Shown here: positions 47,801 through 57,400 of the stretch, in pieces
Position numbering within the stretch: the first letter of the stretch is position 1
Layout of the letters: each line of letters starts with the position of its first letter
Assembly (NCBI GenBank): GCA_002633005.1
Contig: NMRA01000068.1
Coordinates: forward strand, 106,710-170,709
DNA length: 64,000 nt
Reading direction: 5' to 3'
Source of the DNA: Phoronis australis
Taxonomy: Eukaryota; Phoronida; Phoronidae
The notes under the pieces: generated by a model
What the model saw: only the letters and a program-made list of their open reading frames with translations
The model's database searches: none
Told to the model about the DNA's origin: nothing
Translations under genes and position numbers: made by a program

Positions 47801-50800
47801 TAGCCAGCAACACTTACTTTGTCCACAATTCCACAATGCCATGTCAACCATTACAACAGTGACACTAAATATGTCAAAGCGTTCAGACAGTCAAATTAGC
47901 ACCAACACTTACTTTGTCCTCAATGCCATGTCAACCATTACAACAGTCACACTAAATATGTCAAAGTGTTCAGACAATCATATTAGCACCAACACTTACT
48001 TAGCGTATGCCTTCTCCAACAGTGCTACCCAGAACTCAGTCTCATCTTCGCAATGAGCATAGATTAACTTGCCATCCACAGTGGGCAGACGATCATCAAC
48101 ATAGACATCGACCCACTCACCGAAACGGAACAAACGGAAATGAACAATGCCTTTGTAACCTTCTCCACACAGCGGGTAGTCATTTGGTATAATCTGTAAC
48201 AGGATACAGAGACACTGCACTACACATCTGATATCACACTAGTCTTGAAACTAATCCACAAATAGCTGACTAATTCTATTCCACGGGATAACCGTTAATT
48301 CTTTAAAGCAGGCATGCGTTCAGTAGACGCTAGGACCTACGCTAGCACCTAGCTAAAACCTAGTCAAAGTCACATGTTCTCATTTAAAATACACGGCAAT
48401 ATCTCACATAATCTCGCGAAGTCTTGCTTTTTAGCGAGGTCCTAGCGTTACTGAACGGGAGGTGGATCTTTTAGAATTATATTAGAGAATACTTCATAAG
48501 AAGTCCAAAGTAACTTAATTTTCCTTGCGGCTAAGAATGTCCAATCAGTGACAGTCGCTTGTGATTCTAGGCTATGCAGTAACTGACACTTCTCCATTTT
48601 GAAATAATGGAACTATCGGGCAATCAATTTCAAAAAGTGACAACAATTCTCCACTTATTTAACACAGCAAGTGAAATTCTATTTTGTCAAATTTCTACAC
48701 AAAAGTTAAGATTAAGAAAAATTTAGTCTATTACTAGCAAGGCTTGCACTGTTTAGATGAAATAACATTTGGTGAAGTTTCCATTATTTGTAGCAAGGTA
48801 ATTGGCTGTTGAAAAATGGAAATAAGTGGGTGGAATAAGTGAAGAATTACCTTACCATAACAGGTCATACACACTTATTTACAATAACGAAAACAACCTT
48901 TTGACTATAATAAGCAATTAGCAAGATCTGTAAGGGTGAACTGACTCAAAGATACAATGATTAGATGGCAATAATGCCAGCCCACCTTTCTCATGAATGT
49001 TTGTCTTTGTGATACTGCTGCACAGGAAGAAAGGAACCAACAATCTCCCAGTTTGCCTTGTTTGATATCGTCTCGGCTGACGCCATCAACAAGTAAATGA
49101 GGTATCTTCCCTTCTAACAGTAGTTCCTGAAACGCAACAAGTATTCTCTATCAGAAAGTGCAACACAACATGCTCTAGTCTCAAATTATGAATAGTCATA
49201 TCTATATGGACTTGTTTCCCCATTTTTATGATTTATACTTGGGTATCTATAATTATTAAATTTCAGCGCTTATTCAGGGCTGGTTACTTAGCCCAAAATA
49301 ATATCACACTTTAAATTCAAGTTTAGAGTGTACCATAAACATTTAGATTAATGATCAAGCCAGAATTTGCCAGACCCTTATTAAAGTTTACCCGAATTTC
49401 TAGTCACTACTATTAGTTCAGTTCACAAAGAGTTATTAAAATTTACAACTTTTTGTTATTCCAGTCTATACTATTACAGACTAGTGCACACAGCTGTTTT
49501 CTTACTTTAATACAGTTAAAAAGTTTGCAAGAATAGTTGCAATAGGTATTTAAGCCAACTGCTTCGCAGCAACTAAACAGCTGGACAAATAGCTTGTCTT
49601 TTAAAGCACTTGTATATGTAAGAGGAACTTGCTTAGGAATTAGCTTTGGGTATGAATAACTTCTAAATTACTTGAAAAATCAAACTTTTGCAGACATACA
49701 ACAAAGGAAAAATTGATCTATTTCAAAGCCATCCAAAAAGGCTGGTTAAAAAGTTGCACTTATAACTAGTACTATTTAAAGGTTTTTGCCAAAGGGAAAA
49801 TAAAGCAGTTTCAATAACTTTATTTGGAAATTGGGTTTAATTATTTGTGGCATTGATGACAAGAATTACATAGAATTCTTGTTTAACAGGAAAATGAAAA
49901 ATGCAACAGTTCGTCACCTGAGAATGTTGTCATAATGGAAATGGAGGAGGTAAATAGTCGACATAGTGGCTTAGAATTTCGCAGACCCATGTAAAACATG
50001 GGTGTCCTTCACTCACAATAGGCCTCTTGAAATCGACATGCAAGGTCAGAATAAGCGTTCCTTGTGAACCCTGTTCTTAATCATGCAACTGTGCCAGTTG
50101 GACAGTGTAACTATACACTGCTTAACAAAGGGTTTCGCAGACCCATGTAAAACATGGGTGTCCTTCACTCACAATAGGCCTCTTGAAATCGACATGCAAG
50201 GTCAAAATATGCGTTCCTTGCGAACCCTGTTCTTAATCATGCAACTGTGCCAGTTGAACAGTGTAACTATACACTGCTTAACAAAGGGTTTGTGGTTCTG
50301 ACTGAGAAGATAATTGATTTATTGTCCCCAATGAATTCTGACTAGCTGAGCCCAACATGTGTCAAACACATGGAACATAAATGAGTGATGATGAAATATA
50401 ATGTACCTTGGGTCTGAGCCACACTACATCCTTCTCTGACTTGTTACTGTAGAACAAAGCCTGGTTGTCAGCAGGAAAGTCTGGGTCACAGAACAGATTG
50501 TCCCTCTCGAACGCGGACTCTATCACTTCCTTTGGCTGTAAAACAATCAAGTTCAACAGAAGGAAGCCAAAAGCAAACATGTGCCACGAATTAACTGTAT
50601 GCTGCTCCAAAATATGATTTCATTTAAAAGCACTTTATAGTACAAGCTTAACTAAGTCCAACTTCATCCCTTATACTGCACGAGGTGGACACCACAACAT
50701 ATCCTGAGTGATAGTACAGTTGTGTAAACATCTTTTTGGTAAAGTCTCTAAAATTGGCAACTTAAAAATTAAAAAATGGTTAAATAATGATAACAGTGTT

Positions 50801-51147
50801 TTTGTGTTACTTGTTTTTCAACAGTTAAATGATTGAAGACAGTTGAGCGCACTACTCACGGTTAAGCCAAGTTTGAAGTCTCCAAAGTCTCCAACAGGAA
50901 GTTCCACCACGGGCTCTTCTCCTGTCTTATCATGATGTTTAACTTCTTCTCTAACCACCACACCGCCATTTAGATACGTTTCAACAAAAGTTTCGCGTGC
51001 GTCTTCTTCAGACTTCTTTGATGTTGCGTTCTCATTCGAACGAGTGACATTACCGTTCCGAACACTCGCAACTGAAATCGACAATTCTGCCTCTGGGTTC
51101 CCGTTCCATTCTCCACTACTCCCAGATTTACTGTCGGTGCACCCCAT
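41594..51147 (-). CDS. Calpain cysteine protease (family C2), C-terminus not found
   Basis: Calpains are calcium-dependent intracellular cysteine proteases. Ten exons join in phase for 573 codons. The ATG at 51147 has a good context (AAGATGG); the protein starts MGCTDS, fitting N-myristoylation at Gly2 with a possible palmitoylated Cys3. After a Ser/Glu-rich leader of about 95 residues comes [16 protein letters not shown], then the catalytic Cys168 in [14 protein letters not shown], the catalytic His325 in [12 protein letters not shown] and Asn349 in [16 protein letters not shown]. Domain III follows: [26 protein letters not shown], and [20 protein letters not shown]. All three active-site residues are present, so it should be an active protease. 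Exon 10 ends in phase 2 with donor GTACGT. No EF-hand or C2 exon was recognised after it, so the subfamily is open. Confidence 0.9.
42196..42691 (-). other. Calpain intron 9, unique part
   Basis: I see no exon or recognisable repeat between the end of duplicated block C and the Penelope-like remnant. Confidence 0.5.
42692..43422 (+). mobile_element. Penelope-like element remnant with inverted terminal repeats
   Basis: The ends form a long imperfect inverted repeat: TTTTAAGATGAG, ACATGTTAAACTT, GGTTTATTACTTAAACCATT and TAAGATGAGACTAGA near 42692-42830 recur reversed at about 43275-43422. Between them lies a GIY-YIG endonuclease fragment (43000-43263). Only the endonuclease end survives; no reverse transcriptase is present. 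It lies in calpain intron 9, antisense to the gene. Confidence 0.65.
43000..43263 (+). pseudogene. GIY-YIG endonuclease fragment of a Penelope-like element
   Basis: The frame reads [20 protein letters not shown], then [20 protein letters not shown], and [14 protein letters not shown], ending in a stop. YIGMT with the downstream TGH and IKEAMHI motifs matches the GIY-YIG domain at the C-terminus of Penelope-like retroelements. It lacks the usual LNRD ending (here YLNRSIG) and any upstream domain, so it is a remnant. Confidence 0.6.
44073..44209 (-). CDS. Calpain exon 9
   Basis: Acceptor TCTCTTTAG and donor GTAAGT bound 137 nt encoding [30 protein letters not shown] and ISFVLYA, in phase 1 to phase 0. 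The acidic stretch resembles the acidic loop of domain III. Confidence 0.94.
44425..44541 (-). CDS. Calpain exon 8
   Basis: Acceptor CTACTTCAG and donor GTAAGT bound 117 nt encoding [19 protein letters not shown], then [15 protein letters not shown], the start of domain III. Confidence 0.94.
44651..44811. repeat. Minisatellite, ~15-17-bp unit
   Basis: About ten copies of GATCAGAGTGATGGG with small variations in calpain intron 7, about 110 bp upstream of the exon 8 acceptor on the minus strand. Confidence 0.9.
44945..45108 (-). CDS. Calpain exon 7
   Basis: Acceptor TCTCTTCAG and donor GTATGT bound 164 nt encoding [35 protein letters not shown] and ending PDFDGGISQ. This is the end of the protease core leading into domain III. 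Confidence 0.95.
45652..45821 (-). CDS. Calpain exon 6 (catalytic His and Asn)
   Basis: Acceptor GTATGTAG and donor GTATGT bound 170 nt. The product includes [17 protein letters not shown] and [20 protein letters not shown], giving both remaining triad residues. It exits in phase 2. Confidence 0.95.
46498..46666 (-). CDS. Calpain exon 5
   Basis: Acceptor TTATACAG and donor GTAGGT bound 169 nt encoding [31 protein letters not shown] and ending ACSRK. A minisatellite starts about 20 bases upstream of the acceptor. Confidence 0.95.
46683..47262. repeat. Minisatellite, ~34-bp unit, next to calpain exon 5
   Basis: More than ten copies of CAATCCATAAAGCTCAGTAT plus CTCAGTGAGATA, degenerating at both ends. 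The array begins about 20 bases upstream of the exon 5 acceptor. Each unit contains a small palindrome (TATCTCAGTGAGATA). Confidence 0.9.
47800..48000 (-). repeat. Tandem copies of the calpain exon 4 donor region
   Basis: The intron sequence directly after exon 4 is repeated with units of 87 and 95 bp. Each copy includes AAGTAAGTGTTG on the minus strand, so the donor motif occurs at 47994-47999, 47907-47912 and 47812-47817. Only the first adjoins exon sequence; upstream of the others is GTGGACAAA or similar. Confidence 0.85.
48000..48193 (-). CDS. Calpain exon 4
   Basis: Acceptor CTGTTACAG and donor GTAAGT bound 194 nt encoding [36 protein letters not shown] and [12 protein letters not shown]. 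It exits in phase 2 (AA|). The donor region is repeated twice more in the intron (47812-47817, 47907-47912). Confidence 0.95.
48986..49126 (-). CDS. Calpain exon 3 (catalytic Cys)
   Basis: Acceptor GCGTTTCAG and donor GTGGGC bound 47 codons. Contains [20 protein letters not shown] with the active-site cysteine at residue 168 of the assembled protein. Confidence 0.95.
49978..50290. repeat. Tandem duplication, 156-bp unit
   Basis: Two nearly identical copies start CGCAGACCCATGTAAAACAT and end CACTGCTTAACAAAGGG. They lie in calpain intron 2. The frame at 50083-50301 is created by the repeat and is not a gene. Confidence 0.9.
50407..50535 (-). CDS. Calpain exon 2
   Basis: Acceptor TTTTACAG and donor GTACAT bound 43 codons, [15 protein letters not shown], then [15 protein letters not shown] and VVWLRPK. 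The DPDFPA...LFY motif is typical of the start of the calpain protease core. Confidence 0.92.
50860..51147 (-). CDS. Calpain exon 1 (start codon)
   Basis: 96 codons from [14 protein letters not shown] to FGDFKLGLT, donor GTGAGT, phase 0. The leader is low in hydrophobic residues and differs from classical calpain N-termini. Upstream in frame there is only a TTG, so the ATG at 51147 is the natural start. Confidence 0.85.
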
Positions 51148-51386
51148 CTTTTCTATGCGCTGCAACAGTGGTTTGTACTTGGAAGTGATAACGTTCCGTC
51201 ATACTCGTCGAGTGAGATAAGAACACCAACGAAATAAAGTGACGAAAAATAAATCCCACTTTGTTGTCAGGTATCCTGGGTGGCCATCTTGAAACTTTTT
51301 TGTTTTTGATTATAACCAATAGGTGACAGTAGTTATCCATTCGAGCATTCTCCCACCAGAGGTCTCTTTCAATACAACATGTGAAG
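51148..51386. promoter_or_regulatory. Head-to-head promoter region, calpain / EXOSC7
   Basis: The two ATG codons on opposite strands are only 239 bp apart. On the minus strand TTCAAGATGGCCA at 51281-51293 matches the core of the YY1 site, and AAGATGGC recurs at the EXOSC7 start codon (51384-51391). YY1-type elements near the start are common in TATA-less housekeeping promoters. No TATA box is obvious. Confidence 0.65.
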
Positions 51387-51443
51387 ATGGCAGAAGTCTC
51401 GTTGAGTGATGCTGAGAGAACATTTATTATACACGGCATACAA
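51387..51443 (+). CDS. EXOSC7: EXOSC7 exon 1 (start codon)
   Basis: 19 codons, MAEVSLSDAERTFIIHGIQ, phase 0, donor GTAGGC. Aligns with the N-terminus of vertebrate EXOSC7. Confidence 0.92.
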
Positions 51444-54400
51444 GTAGGCATGGGGAGTGAGGAGTGTCACATATCTCTTTCTCTGAAATTTCAGCTCAAA
51501 ATTCTTATGTTACAAAAGAGCAGTGTGTCATGTGTGGCATCGCTGCGACACTCCCAAGTGCTACCAGTTATTTGACTGAGAGAAAGTGACTGTGTCAGTG
51601 TGTTGTCTGTTGTCTAGCAGTAGGATCTAGCAAACTTCACTCTTCAGCCACAGGCGCTTGAGTTTATCTGTTTGCAGGCCCGTAGGAAGGCAAAAATTAT
51701 TAGGGGGCACAAACCATTTCGACGTCGCCAAATAACCCCCATTGCCACCACCTCCGCTACCACCCCCCTCACCCCCGTCCTGATGTCACCATATTTGTAC
51801 CGAATCTCCCACATGGGGAGGCACAGTGGCGGATTTAGGGGGCCAAGAGGCCATGACCACCCTAAAATTCTCCCAGATTTCATTTGGGAGTTTGGAAGGG
51901 CCAATTTATGACTGGTAAAACCCTGGCTAATACTCTGCCCTGCCCTCCAACTCAAAATCCTGGATCCGCCTCTGGGACAATCCTGGGGATCCATCCATTA
52001 AGAGTTGAGTAACCATGAACCAACACGAAGAGTAAGAATTTGCCTAGGACCAGTACACTGACCTGTAGCGAGGAACTGCCTCAAGTAGCTATAGCTGAGA
52101 TCTAACAGTGTGAAAATACGAAATTCCCGATGAACTAAAGCTAATTGCTGGTGAGCTCAACTATGATTCACTTGAGACAGGCAGCTTAACTTGTACTGGC
52201 CTTCTGCACTCGTTCTAAGGTCAAGATTCGTTTTATTATGATCCAGTTTCGGGAAAACTTTATTTTATTGTGGTCATTCTTTGAAAGATTTTTATTTTTG
52301 AAAAGGCGAGGCCCCGAAGTCCCTGGTATTGTGCCTTTGGGGGCTAGTTGAAAAACGACCGGTAGTTCAGTTTCTGGTGGCTGGGGAAAGGGATAGTGTG
52401 TCCCAAAAATGTACACACTTCCTGAATGCCTGCTGTTCAAATTCCGTTCTTGTGGTTATCACTGAGAGTCTGCATGGCCTACTGCATGGTTACATCATAT
52501 TTTTAATGCGAATACGTCAGTCATGACGTGCAGGGAAAGCAATCAATTCAGTTTTGAAGAGCAAACATTTGTTAGTCAATAGTACTGGAAACTAAAAACA
52601 CCAAGGAACTGCGAAGACAACCTTTCCAAGAAATGAGTTTAATTTTATTTATTTAAGAATTTTTAAAACGTTTTTTCTATCTACGGTGTGTGTGTGTACG
52701 AATTTCATCAATGTCTTTGAGAGTTATTTTAGATATGCAAAAATCGTCTAAGTGTACTTTACTATTTGGGGATCAGATTATAGAGTTTTTCCAACTTCAG
52801 GCATTAATTAAATTCACTGAATTATCACCAATTCTTACAAAATTAACTGCTAATTGTCAAAAATCATCTATGAATCTATCGATATTCGTAGATACATAAA
52901 TTGGCTGTACTTCGGGAGCAAGTTTTCGGTTATACAGAATTGGTTAAATGCACGACACTTTTCATTGTTCACAGTCTTTATTCCGTTACGTTCATACCTG
53001 CGGAACAAAACTCTACTCTCAACTGAACATAGATAAAGTGACCTAGCGACATAATTAAAAGACACACGATATTTTGAAACATACTTGTTTCATTCTCAAT
53101 TGAAGATAAAAGGACGCAGTAATGCCATCACAGAGCATAAGCTGATGACACACACAGTGGGACACTGCGGGTGTGAAATACTTCAAAGAATGACTAATGA
53201 AGGGGGGTAACAGGAAAGTCATGCAAACAAGAGTAACGTGCGGCGCAACCCTGTTTGCTGCTCATTCAAAACAGGCTTCTCAAAAGCAATTAAAAGGGAC
53301 TCTAATACTTTCAATCGTAGCACATCGTGCTCCACGTAGCGAATTGACGTGTTTTCCACAATTTCTTGATGGGTGATTTTACGTTCGTGATGTTGCAGAA
53401 AATGATCTTGGATGGCACCAGTTTGAAGATGCATAGATAACCGAGGGGAAAGACTGCAAACCGTTTGACCAATGTAACATTGTTTGACGTTTGCCACGGT
53501 TGCCATGGTTTAACCCAGAGGCCCCCCCCCTCGCTTCCTACGGCCCTGGTTCGTCCATCACCACTGACGTCACTCACTATTAAGAAAAACAAAGTGCTTC
53601 CTAAGAACTGATGATATGCATTTTAGTCCAAAATATATGAACAATACAACACCAAAATTTTTACACACAATAATTTATTTGGCAATAGTGAGATATATGT
53701 CCGTATTTTGATAACCAGTTTGATGCCTGTTATTCAGTGGAGAAAATTGGTTCTCAAAATTTTGGCAGGTTATATCCAACCATTACCATTTATTAGGTGT
53801 TCATTGGTGATAAGTGCAAAAAGTTCGATCAACTGGTCTTCTGACTATGCGTTTTGATTGAATATACTAAACAATATTTATGGAAACATTACATCTATGG
53901 ATGATAGATTAGATATAAACGTGTTTTCCTAAAGTGCAACTGTCTCCTTTTAGTTTTTCATCCTAAATATGTAACGCTTTTGGTTGTTCTTAATTACTGA
54001 TGCCAGAAAAATGGTGCTTACTGAAATTGTTTTTGCGTGACTAGGATAACCTAAGAAGTGATGGTCGATCGTGTGAGGACTATCGTCCTGTGGAGTTAGA
54101 GACAGATGTGGTATCCACTGCTAATGGCTCAGCTCGAGTGAGGCTCGTAAGTTTAAACACACTCTCCACTTTTACCGAGTTCGAATCTACAGTTTTGCAG
54201 ATATTTGTCTAAATACACAGTATGCAACTTAGTTTCAGTGCTACACATATGTAACCTTTACAACAGTAGGGGTAACTGGTCTCAATGTTAATTAAACATT
54301 TGCAAGATTGGTGTTTATTTAATTAAATGAATTTGCAACATTTAAGGAAAGTTGTATCAGTTGTTGGTTGCAACCAATTGATTTTTTTTTCAGGCAAATA

Positions 54401-57400
54401 CTGATGTTTTGGTTGGAATTAAGGCAGATCTAGTGGCGACTACTGCTGATAAGCCTAAAGAAGGAAGACTGGAATTTTTTGTAGATTGGTAAATTGCCAT
54501 ATGAAACGAACATCAATTTGGAATCTTATGATCATGTTTAATGACAGTTTATTGGTTCCGGAAATTCATTGTGTTTGTCAATATTCAAGGTTCCAGTTGT
54601 GTTTGTTGGAATGATATTCTGAAAGCAGTGGCTCTATGGCTGTGTAGGTGACTATGTTGTTATCATTTTTAAACCTTGTTAGTAGCTCTGCATGTCACCA
54701 CTAGGAGAGTTTGGCTTATTTGTAGCTCTGCATATCGCCACCAGAGGAGTTTAGATTTGTAGCTCTGCATATCGCCACCAGGGGAGTTTAGTTTATTTGT
54801 ACATCTGCACATCATAATCAAGAGAGTTAAGTTTCCCAATAATGGGAAAGTGCAAAATAAGCGATTTTCATTACGAAAGTGGTAGTTTTTTACGTTTATT
54901 TAACATCTTGATGACGCAATTCATTAAATATTTGATTGATTAGGAGCCTCATAGGAAAAAGACTGGTTGTGAGGGTTGTTTTGATAGAGGTGCGGTAGTT
55001 ACTCACTTTCATCGGCATTATGTATTGTAGTTCTGCTAACGCTACTCCAGCTTTTGAGGGTCGCGGTGGTGAAGAGTTGGCCCATCAGATCTGTAACTGT
55101 CTGAGTCAAGCCTACAGTACAAGTGTGGACCTAAACCATCTGTGTGTGTTGGATGGAGAACAGTGTTGGCTCCTTTATGTGGACATAGTGGTGGGTAGAA
55201 TACGTGTCACTGAGTGGTGGCTGGTATCATACACGTGCGCTATAGTTATCTAGCAACCCAGACAAAGGGTGTTCAGCTATGTGGTTTCACGAATTCACAG
55301 GAAATCTGCATTAGAATGAATGTGCGTTTCATTTCACAACTGTTTAGTGCATTCATTGTAATTTGAACTGATTATCAAAACAGACCAAGGGTGACATTTT
55401 TTGTTAGTTGTTGCTACCAGCTAATTAGCTAGTTGGTATTCGCGTAAACTTCAACAAGCTTAAGTGTGGACTGTCACTGTATGTGCTCATCAGAGGCACA
55501 TGAACTAGGCCGTTGTCAATGATATAGAACTTATGAATTTTAGTTTCTAGGCTTAAACAACATGAGGGACTGTTTACATTCCAATCACTAAGACAAAACA
55601 AAGTATTATAATTGTAAAATAACTTCTATCATGCCGTGAACACATCCACTACCACAAAAAACTGTAGGAACGCTGCATTTATCCACCTTCACTCTTATCA
55701 GGCTTCTATTGTGAGTCAGCATGCGTGAATAATTGGCTGATAAGCCACCTCTGGAACTCCTTTGGGCTGAATGGATGATTAGGCCATAAAATGATAATTA
55801 GCCAAGACCAGTTAAATAGTGCTGCATTGAATAGTTAATTCCTTCATGGCACTTTTGAAAGAGTGGGCATCATCTGCTAGTCTTTCGCCAAAAGTGTTTT
55901 AAAAAACTTGATTTACCGACCTCTGATTTTCTGGATTATGCAAACATTAAAATTCAAATATGCAACGTTTTCATTTCCGCCATCATTATGCTATAGAAAC
56001 AAGAAAAATTGGCAACAATCCATACAAGCAACAAAGAATATGTCGTAGCATCACCTAGCCTTGGTGGAAAGCTGTATACTGGACGCTTACAAAAATTCAT
56101 TTCACGTGGAGGGGACGCTTATTGTAGCCTAAGGCAGTTGAAACCCGGTTTCCGAAACGGGTAAAATCGGAAGCTAGGATTTATCAAATTTTTGCTCTGT
56201 GACGTATTTGTAGCCTATGACAGTGTTTCTACAAAATTGTGGTGCATTGCTATCAAACTCCATTGTTAAATTACGATCATTTTTCAAAAAATTGTGCTGA
56301 AATCCCAGGGCGAAAACTTGCCGACTGATACGTAGCTGAATCGTGATCGTCGATAGGAAACTTGAATTCTTGAATAAAATAGTTTCGACTCAAACTACCT
56401 GAAATTCTCTATATGGTTTACAATATTTTAGGCTCATGTGGAGTCCAGATTAATTGTGATAAAGTCCAAATCTGCGCTACATCGTACCCCGCAACACGAC
56501 AAAAATCTCTGGATGAACACACATGTTGTTGTCACATGATTTTTTTTTTGAAGTTCGTCTGCGTATAAGAGAGAGTGCGCATGCGGGTCATCGACGACAG
56601 ACTTTTGTTACAAAAGGCTGAGGATTATGCAAGAAAATGGCGTTTATTAGATTGTTTTTTTTACTTAAACGGCTGCAACGTGCAAGGTGAGTGCCGGTTA
56701 ACTCACAGATTTTGTGTGCACAGGCCGACGGTCGTTTGTTCTACCGTGGAGTAAAACATAGACTCGATCTACATGTTGGGGACGAGGTGACGAGGTGAAC
56801 TACCCGGGCTGTGTGAAATTTCTGGGTCTAACGGAGACACTGACGCAGTGGTACCTATAATCAGCCAGCTCGCTGTATCAAGACTATCGTCAAAATCCAA
56901 ATTTGTTTTTATCGTGTCCCTGTCAATAATAACGGCATGCTAAAGTTTCTTATTGTTCGTACTTCAGGAACATAACGTATACATACGCGCACGCCGCATA
57001 TCACATCTCGGAAATTTCCGATTTGACGGATGACAATCAATGACCACAATGAAATTAAACAACGCCGTTTTACATCTTGTAAGAGCTGTATTTTGAATAT
57101 TGCAATGCATGTGTTCCAAAATCTAAATAATGGGTCCTATATTTTTGTATTCGTGCGCGCCAAATGAAACTATGTAAAATGCTCTTCATAAAAGGTACGG
57201 TCATCTAGGCTAGATTGTAATCAGCGCATGAGCGAAGCCAATTATCCTCGCTCGTGACTCGATGAATAGAGGAGCTAGGTGGGATCCCTTTGATCGTGAA
57301 CTGAGCGCAACGCAGCCAAACTGGATAAATACAGTCTAGTTCAATCGGCCAAACCCCACAGTTTTCCCTGATCAGTGGGGTTGTGACATCATCTTGTTTA

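Larger units (their letters stand above)
51675..53548. mobile_element. TIR element, 1.9 kb (hAT-like ends) in EXOSC7 intron 1
   Basis: It begins CAGGCCCGTAGGAAGG and ends CTTCCTACGGCCCTG. CAGGGCCGTAGGAAG-type ends are typical of hAT-like elements. The flanks CACAGGCGCTTGAGTTTATC and TCCATCACCACT are contiguous in an uninterrupted homologue at 58189-58245. It carries a nested MITE (51825-51974) and a GIY-YIG fragment (53219-53506, minus). No hAT transposase was recognised. Confidence 0.65.
51444..54044 (+). other. EXOSC7 intron 1
   Basis: This 2.6-kb intron is mostly the TIR element at 51675-53548 and its host repeat. No host exon is seen on either strand. Confidence 0.6.

Noticed and set aside
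51381-51386. Start of EXOSC7 two codons earlier (GTG AAG before the ATG)
   Set aside because: GTG is not a usual start in animals; the ATG at 51387 matches the conserved N-terminus exactly.
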